A DNA stretch of 22,424 nucleotides, taken from positions 1 to 22,424 of the forward strand of contig CAYRFX010000033.1 in assembly GCA_964423665.1 (NCBI GenBank), written 5' to 3'. The position numbers and the translations under genes were made by a program. Shown piece by piece: positions 1 through 7,833 of this stretch. The notes under the pieces are model-generated. The model had not been told where the DNA came from. It was given only the letters and a program-made list of their open reading frames with translations, and did not search any database. Position 1 is the stretch's first letter; every line of letters begins with the position of its first letter. Source of the DNA: HGM04593 sp964423665. Its GTDB lineage: Bacteria; Bacteroidota; Bacteroidia; Bacteroidales; Bacteroidaceae.

Positions 1-317
1 TCTTTTTCGTAGCGTGTTTCAAAATCGATATTTGCAAGAGCATCAAGCTCGTTTACTACTATATCGATATTATCGCAACCGATACCTGTGCCCACCACTG
101 TTATACGTTTACCTTTATAAGTACCCGTGATGGTGCGAAACTCACGCGCGCTGATGTCACACTCCGTGGAATCGAAGAATGCCGCCACTTTGGGCACACG
201 GTTGGGGTCGCCCACCAAAATAACTTTGTCTGCCAACTGTTCCGGTTTTACTCCCAAATGATAAACTGCCCCGTTGGGTTCTATAAGCAGTTCCGAAGGA
301 GGAAAATAACGCTTCAT
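1..317 (-). CDS. udp: Nucleoside phosphorylase, uridine phosphorylase-like (3' part missing)
   Basis: The gene starts at the ATG complementary to 315-317 and runs off the left edge, leaving 105 codons. The visible N-terminus carries HLGV, then the phosphate-binding GDPNRV motif, AREFRT and VVGTGIG, in the order and spacing of the PNP/UDP phosphorylase family (PF01048). It matches Udp better than PurB-type or MTA phosphorylases as far as I can judge. The family splits nucleosides with phosphate into base and ribose-1-phosphate in the cytoplasm for pyrimidine salvage. The gene is last in a same-strand run, 71 bp after floA, and no terminator or promoter stands out in that gap. Substrate (uridine or another nucleoside) cannot be fixed because the base-specificity region lies outside the window. 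Confidence 0.82.
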   Translation of the reverse strand, partial: MKRYFPPSELLIEPNGAVYHLGVKPEQLADKVILVGDPNRVPKVAAFFDSTECDISAREFRTITGTYKGKRITVVGTGIGCDNIDIVVNELDALANIDFETRYEK

Positions 318-388
318 AATCAACACTCTTTAATTGTTCAACTGTATCCCCTGCGGGATTATATAAATAGCTTATCGGCTGTTCTGCC

Positions 389-1744
389 TCATTCTTTGGC
401 AATGTTGTCACGCATTGCGGTGTCGGCCTGGATATTCTTCATGCGATAGTAATCCATGATGCCCAAATTACCTGTGCGGAACGCCTCTGCCATAGCTTTG
501 GGAACCTCTGCCTCGGCTTCAATAACGTGGGCGCGAGCCTCTTGGGCGCGGGCTTTCATCTCCTGTTCAAGAGCCACAGCCATTGCGCGACGCTCCTCAG
601 CCTTTGCCTGTGCAATGTTCTTATCGGCATTTGCTTGGTCTATCTGCAAGGCTGCACCAATATTCTTACCTATATCGATATCGGCAATATCAATTGAGAG
701 AATCTCGAATGCGGTACCGGCATCGAGTCCCTTCTTGAGCACCAATTTGGAAATGGAATCGGGGTTCTCGAGCACCGCCTTATGGTTCTCGGACGAACCG
801 ATTGACGACACAATACCCTCGCCTACACGGGCAAGCACGGTATCTTCACCGGCACCACCCACAAGGCGTTTGATGTTGGCACGCACGGTTACACGGGCAA
901 TGGCAATGAGCTGTATTCCATCTTTTGCCACAGCTGTAACATGGGGGGTATCAATAACTTTGGGGTTTACAGACATCTGCACCGCCTCGAACACATCGCG
1001 ACCTGCAAGGTCAATGGCTGTTGCCATCTGGAACGACAGTTCGATATTTGCCTTTGCCGCCGACACCAACGCGTGAACAACCTTCTCCACATGACCGCCG
1101 GCAAGATAGTGAGCCTCCAGCGCATCGCGGGTAATATCTTCGAGACCCGCTTTGTGAGCCTCAATCATTGCCTGCACAATGGTATAAGGCGGCACATTAC
1201 GAATGCGCATCAAAAACAGCTGAATGAGCGAGATGTGAACACCCGACACCTTTGCCGATAACCACAGCACAAAGGGCACATAATGAAAAAACACCGATAG
1301 CACCACCACTATTACGATGGCAACTAATCCAATTAAAAATGTATTGTCCATAGAATATATAAATTTAGAATTTGTTATTTGTTCTTCTTCAGTCTCTTTT
1401 TTAACCTGTTTTACTACATTGCCACTTGAATTCCCCTTCACCATTTTTATATTGAAAACTCTGCGGGAACCTATGGGCAAGCGTTCTGTTTTGTAACCAA
1501 CATACGAAATCTCCAATTTGTTGCCTGTGCTCTTAATGGGCATGGAAAAACGGCCGTTATAGTCGGTTACCACTGCATTTATTATACGATTATTCTTGTC
1601 GCGCTCGGTAATATTAACCATAATAAGCGGACCTTCGGTATCACTGCTGATGATTCCCGAAATTCTCCTTTCTCGCTGTGCAAAAGAGTTAATGGCAACA
1701 ATACAAAAAAGCAGAAGCAACAATATTTGTTTCGTCTTATTCAT
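389..1744 (-). CDS. floA: FloA (flotillin-like) with an N-terminal signal peptide and CarboxypepD_reg-like domain
   Basis: Residues 132-451 form a complete FloA/UPF0365 protein: a hydrophobic segment (about 134-158), then the SPFH scaffold and an Ala/Glu/Lys-rich coiled coil near the C-terminus. FloA organises membrane microdomains. In front, in the same frame, are a signal peptide (residues 1-22, ending NSFA|Q) and a beta-sandwich resembling carboxypeptidase regulatory domains (about 28-102, with DYNGRFSMPI and ISYVGYKTE). A charged linker (103-131) joins the two parts. I chose the ATG at 1744 over the one at 1756 because the signal peptide then starts with MNKTKQ. FloA alone would start at the internal ATG at 1349-1351 and have 320 residues, the usual size. 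As fused, the new domain would sit in the periplasm and SPFH in the cytoplasm. A missing stop caused by an indel in the T6 run at 1397-1402 is the main alternative. NfeD lies 67 bp upstream. Confidence 0.85.
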   Translation of the reverse strand: MNKTKQILLLLLFCIVAINSFAQRERRISGIISSDTEGPLIMVNITERDKNNRIINAVVTDYNGRFSMPIKSTGNKLEISYVGYKTERLPIGSRRVFNIKMVKGNSSGNVVKQVKKETEEEQITNSKFIYSMDNTFLIGLVAIVIVVVLSVFFHYVPFVLWLSAKVSGVHISLIQLFLMRIRNVPPYTIVQAMIEAHKAGLEDITRDALEAHYLAGGHVEKVVHALVSAAKANIELSFQMATAIDLAGRDVFEAVQMSVNPKVIDTPHVTAVAKDGIQLIAIARVTVRANIKRLVGGAGEDTVLARVGEGIVSSIGSSENHKAVLENPDSISKLVLKKGLDAGTAFEILSIDIADIDIGKNIGAALQIDQANADKNIAQAKAEERRAMAVALEQEMKARAQEARAHVIEAEAEVPKAMAEAFRTGNLGIMDYYRMKNIQADTAMRDNIAKE

Positions 1745-1811
1745 AAGCGGGTCCATTCTACAAATGCAATATAATCCTTATACGCAACAAAAATATCATT
1801 TATTAAAGAGG

Positions 1812-2273
1812 CTATTTGCTCTTAACAAATATCGTATTGCCGGTAATGCGGAAAACATAAACTGCCGACCCCTCGTCAATAAAGCCATCGGCAGAGGTAA
1901 CCTCAACCAAACGCCCATCAAAATCTACCTCACCCACAAGAGCCAAACGAGTGATGGCAACACCCTCGTCACCCACAGCGAGAGTGGAGCTGTCGGGGTT
2001 CTGCACCGTTGAGTTTATATTCTCTTTCAAAGCAACCTTGTCTATAGATTTTCCATAGATAGCCCACAGGATTAGTGCAAACAGAGCCAGAGCCACGACA
2101 CCTATTGTCAGCCAACCGACAAGCGGCTGAATGCAAAAAGCGTATGCCACTGCGCCTGCCATGGAAAGCACGCCAAGCACTCCTGTAATACCGATACCGG
2201 GAATAAACGCCACCTCCAATGCGAGGAGCAATACACCCAGGGAGACCAAAATAGCAATAATCAATATTTCCAT
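1812..2273 (-). CDS. Short NfeD-like membrane protein
   Basis: The 153-residue protein has about three hydrophobic segments (roughly 3-23, 28-46, 51-73) and a C-terminal OB-fold-like part (about 97-153) with VGDEGVAIT, GEVDFDGRLVEV and GNTIFVKSK. This is the NfeD family (PF01957), short type without the ClpP-like protease half. NfeD proteins are usually encoded beside SPFH proteins and are thought to act with them in membrane organisation. Here the gene lies directly upstream of floA and 4 bp after the TPR/PD40 gene, so all are probably co-transcribed. The mechanism of NfeD is not well defined and nothing in this copy adds to it. Confidence 0.88.
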   Translation of the reverse strand: MEILIIAILVSLGVLLLALEVAFIPGIGITGVLGVLSMAGAVAYAFCIQPLVGWLTIGVVALALFALILWAIYGKSIDKVALKENINSTVQNPDSSTLAVGDEGVAITRLALVGEVDFDGRLVEVTSADGFIDEGSAVYVFRITGNTIFVKSK

Positions 2274-2277
2274 AATC

Positions 2278-3711
2278 TTATCTGTGTAGTTTTTTCAATT
2301 CAATTTCTCTTATCTCATACTCCATAAGCTCCAATGTGCGGGCATCGAGCTCCACCTGCTGCTCGAGACGCAGAATATCTGCCGCCATACGGCTCTTGGC
2401 TGCATTTGATGCCACAGCATATTCATCGCGTTTTTGTTGCAGAAGCATTTCGTTCCTCCGATGCTGCGCACTGCCCTTTTGCCACTTCACGAAGAGTTCC
2501 CGCGCCTCCGAGCTCTTGAAATTAATCAACGAGGTGTATTCCGTGGCATTATCCACTATAAAAAGGAAATCTCCATCGTTGTGCTCGTCGGGCTGCTCGT
2601 AGAAAAGTATTGTCTGTTGGCGTCGCGCCTCGCGAACGGCTGCATCATCTACCTGCGTTGCCGCAATTCCCCGCAACTGAGCGCGTGCCAATAGCTGTTC
2701 ATAAGGTATTTTATCGGCATCATATTTCTCTGTGGTGGCATTGGGAATAAAGACATAGACACACACCTTGCCATCGGGCTGATAGCGATCGCTGGCAAAC
2801 CAACCAAGATTGGCAACCTCATTAATCGCCATCATATAATCGTTTGCGGGGGAATTGAAGGGCATTCCCACATTGTCGGGGCGCAGGAAACGCGAAGCTT
2901 CGCTGTCATACCGAGTGATGAAAATATCGTACCCGCCTATCGCCCCCTCACCATCGCTGGCGAAATAGAGAGTGAGACCATCGGCAAGCATAAAGGGATA
3001 GTTATCGTTACCTTTGGTATCAAATCCTTTAAGACGGGCAGGCTTGCCCCATTCATCATCGACTCTGCCGGCGTGATAAAGTTTCAGCAGGGTGTCGCCA
3101 CTGTTTTTCATCGCATAGTATATATCGGTACCACGCTCTGTCTCGTAGAGGAAGCCGGCGTCTTCATCATCTTCGTCAAAAAATGCTGCAACAGAGGAGA
3201 GCTGCCCCACATCGCGCCCCATCTTGTATGCCGAGAGGAATTTCTCCTTATCAACCACAAAGCTATCTATCACACACACCTTTTCGGTGGTATTCACCAT
3301 GCGGTGCAACCTGTTCACACTGCTCAGCTTTGCCTTATAGAGAGCGGCAAGTGAATCATCCTTGCAGAGAGAGAGAAAAGTCTCATACTGCCCGGCAGCA
3401 TCGGCATAACGGGCGCTGTCGGCACAGAGGTCGCCCAAATAGCGGTAGGCATTTGTAATTTTACGGGAGGCTGCAAAGGTGAGCATCTCTTTTATATCGG
3501 CAACAGTATCCTTTGTCTCATAACAACAAACAGCATACCAGAAATTCAACTCGCCGTTGCGGGGATTGCGTTGCAAAAGCTTTTCAAACATAGGCTTTGC
3601 CTCGGCATACTCGCCGGCAAGGAATAGCTTGCGCGCCACAGTCTTATTTTGTGCAAATGCCACCCCGGACGAGAGCATGGCAAGCAATATAAATAACAAA
3701 CGATATCTCAT
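2278..3711 (-). CDS. Secreted TPR and PD40 beta-propeller protein with C-terminal coiled coil
   Basis: I place the start at the ATG at 3709-3711 (477 aa) because it begins a clean signal peptide, MRYRLLFILL to AFA|Q; a longer in-frame extension to 3771 would bury it. Residues about 22-130 contain TPR-like helices (LAGEYAEAKPMFEKLL; RYADAAGQYETFL). PD40/TolB-like blades follow, the clearest being DGLTLYFASDGEGAIGGYD (about 244-262) and a second near 290-320 with WFASDRY. Residues about 402-475 are a charged coiled coil rich in Glu, Arg and Gln. The same TPR-PD40 order occurs in Bacteroidota envelope proteins, often followed by an OmpA peptidoglycan-binding domain, which is absent here. The product is probably periplasmic. 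It heads the operon with nfeD and floA, so a role at the membrane is plausible, but I do not recognise a specific function. Confidence 0.8.
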   Translation of the reverse strand: MRYRLLFILLAMLSSGVAFAQNKTVARKLFLAGEYAEAKPMFEKLLQRNPRNGELNFWYAVCCYETKDTVADIKEMLTFAASRKITNAYRYLGDLCADSARYADAAGQYETFLSLCKDDSLAALYKAKLSSVNRLHRMVNTTEKVCVIDSFVVDKEKFLSAYKMGRDVGQLSSVAAFFDEDDEDAGFLYETERGTDIYYAMKNSGDTLLKLYHAGRVDDEWGKPARLKGFDTKGNDNYPFMLADGLTLYFASDGEGAIGGYDIFITRYDSEASRFLRPDNVGMPFNSPANDYMMAINEVANLGWFASDRYQPDGKVCVYVFIPNATTEKYDADKIPYEQLLARAQLRGIAATQVDDAAVREARRQQTILFYEQPDEHNDGDFLFIVDNATEYTSLINFKSSEARELFVKWQKGSAQHRRNEMLLQQKRDEYAVASNAAKSRMAADILRLEQQVELDARTLELMEYEIREIELKKLHR

Positions 3712-3788
3712 CTTATAGTTTTTTGTATTCCTATATATATCAATACAGCAAGCAACTCCCTGCCATATCAAACATTCTACTTCAGCCT

Positions 3789-3796
3789 CAAATATA
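3789..3796 (-). promoter_or_regulatory. -7 promoter element for the TPR/PD40-nfeD-floA operon
   Basis: On the minus strand this reads TATATTTG, a full match to the Bacteroidota TAnnTTTG element, 77 bases before the TPR/PD40 start codon. At 20 bp upstream the -33 position (3817-3820) reads TATG, only a partial match to TTTG, so the call rests on the -7 element. Confidence 0.5.
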
Positions 3797-3868
3797 TAAA
3801 TAAAATATTATAAGCGCATACTTTTTAAGTTAAATTAGCACATGGGGCTAAAAAAAGCACATTCGACA

Positions 3869-3912
3869 CAGGAAAAGAGACTGCCGGAGCGCGAGATATA
3901 GCATTTTTCCTG
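3869..3912. repeat. 8-bp inverted repeat between the divergent TPR and ttcA genes
   Basis: CAGGAAAA at 3869-3876 and TTTTCCTG at 3905-3912 are perfect complements separated by 28 bp. The repeat lies in the 284-bp divergent intergenic region, upstream of the ttcA -7-like element. It could be an operator or chance in A/T-rich sequence. Confidence 0.3.
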
Positions 3913-3965
3913 CCAAGCAAAAAAAAGTTATTGCACACGGAGAGTAATTTATGAGAGCAAATTAT

Positions 3966-3973
3966 TAACTTCG
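3966..3973 (+). promoter_or_regulatory. -7-like promoter element for ttcA
   Basis: TAACTTCG matches TAnnTTTG at all but one fixed base. It lies 22 bases before the ttcA ATG, which would give a very short leader. No good TTTG was found at the expected -33 distance. Confidence 0.4.
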
Positions 3974-3995
3974 CAGCCCGAAAGCACACATCACG

Positions 3996-4751
3996 ATGGC
4001 AAAGTTCACCGAAGAACAGAAAATTTACAATCGCATAAAAAAACGCTTTTCAAAAGCGACAAAGGATTACGCATTGCTCGAGGAGGGAGACAAAATACTC
4101 GTTGCCCTCTCCGGTGGCAAAGACTCACTCACAATGTTACAATTGCTTGCCGAGCGCAGCCGCATATTCTGCCCTCGCATCGAGGTTGAAGCGGCACACG
4201 TTTCAATGTTGAATATTCCTTACAAAAGCAACACAGAATTTCTGCAACATTTTTGCGACAAACTGAACATTCCGTTCCACCTTGTCAGCAGCAGTTTCAA
4301 CGCCGACACAGATACCCGAAAATCGCCATGTTTCCTTTGTTCGTGGAACAGACGCAAAGCACTTTTTGAACTTGCACAAAAGATTGGCTGCAACAAGATA
4401 GCACTCGGGCACAACATGGACGACTTTATTGAAACCATGCTGATGAACATCACCTTCCAAGGAGCATTCAGCGCAATGGCACCGGCAATGAAGATGGAGA
4501 AATTTCCCATAACCGTGATACGCCCGTTGTGCCTTGTAAACGAAAGAGATGTTGAATCATATGCAAAAGCATGTGCCTTTCCGGCACAAATAAAAAACTG
4601 CCCATACGAGAATAGTTCCAACCGCAAAGAGATGAAAGACCTGCTCGCACATCTCGACACGCTCAACCCCGAAGCACGTTACAACATTTGGGGTGCAATG
4701 AGCAACATACAACCCGAGCTGCTACCTCCAAAAACAGATAAAAAACAGTAA
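3996..4751 (+). CDS. ttcA: TtcA-family tRNA cytidine-32 2-sulfurtransferase
   Basis: The 251-residue protein belongs to the PP-loop ATPases that thiolate tRNA. The ATP-pyrophosphatase loop is SGGKDS (residues 39-44), and GHNMDDFIET (138-147) matches the second family motif. Three cysteines are kept in family positions: Cys112 and Cys115 in PCFLC, and Cys202 in NCPYE. In TtcA the equivalent three cysteines hold the [4Fe-4S] cluster needed for making 2-thiocytidine at position 32. It is shorter than the roughly 310-residue E. coli protein, mostly at the ends. The exact tRNA base is inferred from the family. A DUF486 gene follows after 15 bp and is probably co-transcribed. Confidence 0.87.
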   Translation: MAKFTEEQKIYNRIKKRFSKATKDYALLEEGDKILVALSGGKDSLTMLQLLAERSRIFCPRIEVEAAHVSMLNIPYKSNTEFLQHFCDKLNIPFHLVSSSFNADTDTRKSPCFLCSWNRRKALFELAQKIGCNKIALGHNMDDFIETMLMNITFQGAFSAMAPAMKMEKFPITVIRPLCLVNERDVESYAKACAFPAQIKNCPYENSSNRKEMKDLLAHLDTLNPEARYNIWGAMSNIQPELLPPKTDKKQ

Positions 4752-4766
4752 AAATATTACACAAAT

Positions 4767-5141
4767 ATGACAAAAATCATTTTAACAATCACACTGCTTG
4801 TGATATCAAACAGTTTTATGACACTCGCGTGGTATGGCAACCTTAAACTGCAAGACCTTAAGCTCATATCATCGAATACCCCTTTGATACTTATTATATT
4901 AATCAGCTGGGGTATTGCACTGCTTGAATACACCTTTTTAATACCTGCAAACCGCATAGGAAGCGAGATAAACGGTGGCCCCTTTTCACTTGTTCAGCTT
5001 AAAGTGATACAAGAGGTAATATCCTGTCTTGTATTCGGTATAATAGTATCGATACTTTTCAAAGGCGAGAGCCTCCAATGGAACCACTTTGTTGCGGTAC
5101 TATTCCTTGTTCTTGCCGTTTATTTTGTCTTTCTCAAATAG
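4767..5141 (+). CDS. DUF486 / DMT-like small membrane protein
   Basis: This 124-residue, very hydrophobic protein has about four membrane segments (for example residues 3-22, 38-58, 80-98 and 103-122). The conserved stretch LEYTFLIPANRIG, followed by QLKVIQEVISC, is typical of the DUF486 family, which is distantly related to small drug/metabolite transporters. No substrate is known to me. It sits 15 bp after ttcA and just before a terminator, so the two form a short operon without an obvious functional link. Confidence 0.85.
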   Translation: MTKIILTITLLVISNSFMTLAWYGNLKLQDLKLISSNTPLILIILISWGIALLEYTFLIPANRIGSEINGGPFSLVQLKVIQEVISCLVFGIIVSILFKGESLQWNHFVAVLFLVLAVYFVFLK

Positions 5142-5169
5142 ATTTGAAAAAATATCACCATTTTATAGG

Positions 5170-5203
5170 ATATCGGCAGCAATTTCGGCTGCCGATATTT
5201 TGT
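5170..5203 (+). terminator. Rho-independent terminator after the DUF486 gene
   Basis: An 11-bp perfect stem (5170-5180 with 5188-5198, ATATCGGCAGC and its complement) encloses a 7-base loop and is followed by TTTGTT. It begins 28 bases past the stop codon and closes the ttcA operon. Confidence 0.85.
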
Positions 5204-5347
5204 TAAATTAACATAATCGAAGGAAAAATTAAACGCCTGATAGAGCCTTACAGATAAAGAAAAAGAACATGCATAAACCATTCATATTGAAAATATGAGA
5301 GAAAAACGACCTCAAAAAATAAAAATAAATAAAATTGGTCAAAATTT
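5204..5347. other. A/T-rich gene-free stretch before the FAS1 promoter
   Basis: The gap between DUF486 and the FAS1 gene is 361 bp in all (5142-5502). It holds the terminator at 5170-5203, this A/T-rich stretch, then the promoter and leader hairpins listed separately. In this part I see no gene, no RNA signature and no strong repeat. Confidence 0.6.
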
Positions 5348-5379
5348 CTTGCTTGATAAATAATATTCGCGTATATTTG
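5348..5379 (+). promoter_or_regulatory. Bacteroidota-type promoter of the FAS1 lipoprotein gene
   Basis: The -7 element TATATTTG (5372-5379) is a perfect TAnnTTTG match. CTTG at 5348-5351 lies exactly 20 bp upstream and matches the -33 TTTG at three of four bases. Transcription would start near 5386, giving a leader of about 117 bases. Confidence 0.72.
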
Positions 5380-5387
5380 AAACTGAT

Positions 5388-5407
5388 TTGTACCCTCGTA
5401 CAACGAG
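5388..5407 (+). promoter_or_regulatory. Two overlapping leader hairpins at the 5' end of the FAS1 mRNA
   Basis: TTGTAC (5388-5393) pairs with GTACAA (5398-5403) around a 4-base loop. Alternatively CTCG (5395-5398) pairs with CGAG (5404-5407) around TACAA. The two stems share bases and exclude each other. They lie within a few bases of the predicted transcript start, so they could protect the 5' end or act as a simple switch; this is inference. Confidence 0.4.
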
Positions 5408-5502
5408 CCACATGCATTTTCGGGGGAAACAAACCGGCATAAAACCCGTAACGCATTAATAGCAAACACAATATACGAATAATAAATTAATACTAACTCA
5501 AT

Positions 5503-7746
5503 ATGAAAAAAGCAATTTCATTAAACTTGAAAACTTGGGTGCTCCTTTCACTAACAATGTTCGTGGGCGGCACATTCACTGGTTGCCAAGAGGAAGTTGA
5601 CCAGAGCAACCGTTTTACATTCACAGGTGAAGTTATCTCCACACACTTGGAGAACAACCCCGACAAGTACAGCCATTTCACCGAGATTCTGAACAAAGCC
5701 TCTCTCGGTGCAAAATCGGAAGGAACAATTTTCAAGACGCTCTCCACATACGGCGCATACACCTGCTTTGCACCCGTTAATGAAGCAGTTGAAAGATATG
5801 TTCAAGAGAAATACAACATTTACAAGGAAAGTGTGGAGAACAACCAGATTGATCCCGACAAATATCCTATTATCGACACAGGTGTTACCTCTCCCGAGGT
5901 GAGCGACCTCTCTGTTGAAAAATGTACAGAAATTGCAAGAAACCACGTCATAGAGGACGAGTTCAAGACCGTGGATTTCAGTGCCGGTTACAGCCTTCCC
6001 CGAACATCCATGAACTATCGTACAATTGTAACCAACACCGACATTGTTAATAGCGAGCGAATATATTATGTAGGTATCAACAACGCCGAGATTATTGAAA
6101 GCGACATTGCAACCTACAACGGAACCATCCACTCACTTAATGAGGTACTCGACCCCTCTACCGACAATGCAGCCGACATTCTCAACCAATCGGACGGTAT
6201 AAGCATCTTCCGCGAGGCACTCACAAGAACAGGTATTGGTAATCTGCTTGCAAAATTCGAGCTCGAAGAGGGCTACGACAACACAATGCAAGCAAAGAAA
6301 TTCGACGGACAAACAGGACAGACTCCTACATATCCCGAAACCAAGAACCAAGGTTTCACTTTGCTAATAGAGCCCAACGAGGTTCTCATGAACCCCGAAA
6401 ACAACAAATTCGGTATGTCCATCACAACATGGGAAGACCTTGTAGAATTCTCAAAATTAGTATATGGTCCGGTTCCCAACGGCGTGGGAGAGACAGAATA
6501 TGACCACCCAATGCACCCCATCTTCAAATTCATCTCATATCACATCATCGACCGTCAGCTCGACTTTGTCAAGAACGGTGTGGGTGGTTGGATTATGGAG
6601 GACTACGACCACAACGGCTTCAAATCAGAGAGCAACATGGACGAGAACTACGATTGGTCAGACTATTTTGAGACCTATCTCCCATACGACGAGTGGTGGC
6701 AGGAAGGCGCATACACCGAAGAGGAGCTTGAAGCATTCCGCAACGGAGAGATGGACGAGGGTTGCATGATAAAGGTTACACGCCCCTACACCAACGCCGA
6801 ATACAAAAACGAGGTTATTATCAACCTCTGCAACACTACTCCCAGCGACATGATGTTCTATCACACAAACATCAAAGTGCTGAGCCAGACAAAAGCACAA
6901 TCTCTCTTCCCCGAGACTTTGGGCAGCGTCGCACTTGACCCTGAAAATGCAAAAATCCACTTTATAGACAAGATTCTTGTTTATAATGAGACAGAAATGA
7001 CATCTAATGTATTGAACGAGCGCATGCGTTGGGATCCCATCTCTTGTTTCCCCGAGCTCACCACCAACCGCGTACGCTGGAACTTCAACTCTGGATTGTT
7101 TACATACATTCCTGCGGGTGGCGATGATTCTGCAAACGAGAGACAGTTCTGCAAACGCTTGAGAGCGCGTAACAACGATACAGAAATATTCTATTTGCGC
7201 CCCTACCCCACAGGCGAAATGCAATATACCAACTACCAAGGCGACGAGCTCTTGATTGAGGGTAAATATGACGCTGAGTACCGCTTGCCCCATGTACCCA
7301 AAGGCACATACGAAATCCGCATCGGCTTCTCAATGTCAACACGCCGTGGAGTGGTTCAGTTCTATCTTGATGGTGCTATCTGCGGTATTCCCACCGACAT
7401 GCGTATGGACGAAGCCAACAAAAACCGTATCGGTTGGTTTGCCGACACAGACCTCACCGAAGACGAGATTTCAGACGAGGAGAAAGCTATGCGTAACCGT
7501 GGTTACATGAAAGCTCCCGCAAGCATCTTGGTAGGAAACAAAACTCCCATGCGCGACTCTTCAAATGCCATGAGACGTATCGTTGCAACAAACATCGACC
7601 TTGAGCCCACAAGAGAGGGACACTGGTTGCGCGTGAAGAACGTAACAGAGGCATCAGTTGGTGCCGAGGAGTTCAACCAGGATTATTTGGAGATTGTTCC
7701 CAAGTCAATCTACAACAACCCTGCAAACCCCGAAGACAGATTCTAA
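5503..7746 (+). CDS. Surface lipoprotein with two FAS1 (fasciclin) domains
   Basis: The 747-residue protein begins with a lipoprotein signal: Lys-Lys, a hydrophobic core and FTG|C with Cys28. The acidic QEEVD after the Cys resembles the Bacteroidota lipoprotein export signal, so surface display is likely. FAS1 domain 1 covers about 40-218, with TCFAPVNEAV (87-96) and YNGTIHSLNEVL (205-216), the two family hallmarks. A more divergent FAS1-like domain covers about 223-495, with YHIIDRQL and IHFIDKILVY. The C-terminal 250 residues include a beta-rich part (YEIRIGFSM, GVVQFYLDG) that I cannot assign. FAS1 proteins usually mediate adhesion or carbohydrate binding. Relatives in Bacteroidales often neighbour SusC/SusD pairs, but none is present here. 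It is flanked by its own promoter and terminator, so it is a single-gene unit. Confidence 0.83.
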   Translation: MKKAISLNLKTWVLLSLTMFVGGTFTGCQEEVDQSNRFTFTGEVISTHLENNPDKYSHFTEILNKASLGAKSEGTIFKTLSTYGAYTCFAPVNEAVERYVQEKYNIYKESVENNQIDPDKYPIIDTGVTSPEVSDLSVEKCTEIARNHVIEDEFKTVDFSAGYSLPRTSMNYRTIVTNTDIVNSERIYYVGINNAEIIESDIATYNGTIHSLNEVLDPSTDNAADILNQSDGISIFREALTRTGIGNLLAKFELEEGYDNTMQAKKFDGQTGQTPTYPETKNQGFTLLIEPNEVLMNPENNKFGMSITTWEDLVEFSKLVYGPVPNGVGETEYDHPMHPIFKFISYHIIDRQLDFVKNGVGGWIMEDYDHNGFKSESNMDENYDWSDYFETYLPYDEWWQEGAYTEEELEAFRNGEMDEGCMIKVTRPYTNAEYKNEVIINLCNTTPSDMMFYHTNIKVLSQTKAQSLFPETLGSVALDPENAKIHFIDKILVYNETEMTSNVLNERMRWDPISCFPELTTNRVRWNFNSGLFTYIPAGGDDSANERQFCKRLRARNNDTEIFYLRPYPTGEMQYTNYQGDELLIEGKYDAEYRLPHVPKGTYEIRIGFSMSTRRGVVQFYLDGAICGIPTDMRMDEANKNRIGWFADTDLTEDEISDEEKAMRNRGYMKAPASILVGNKTPMRDSSNAMRRIVATNIDLEPTREGHWLRVKNVTEASVGAEEFNQDYLEIVPKSIYNNPANPEDRF

Positions 7747-7764
7747 AATCACAAAAAAACATTT

Positions 7765-7803
7765 TTCACAAAACACTTCCTCAAAAGGGAAGTGTTTTGT
7801 GAA
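7765..7803 (+). terminator. Hairpin terminator after the FAS1 gene
   Basis: A 16-bp perfect stem (7765-7780 with 7788-7803) surrounds a 7-base loop, starting 18 bases past the FAS1 stop. There is no long T-tract after it, as is common for Bacteroidota hairpins. The nadE start codon is only 30 bases past the stem, so some read-through may feed nadE. Confidence 0.75.
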
Positions 7804-7833
7804 TATAGCAGTTGCAAAAGAAAACAGGCAATT

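Noticed and set aside
157..411. 84-codon minus-strand open frame at the left end
   Set aside because: It overlaps the start of the nucleoside phosphorylase in another frame; the phosphorylase frame has clear family motifs and this one none.
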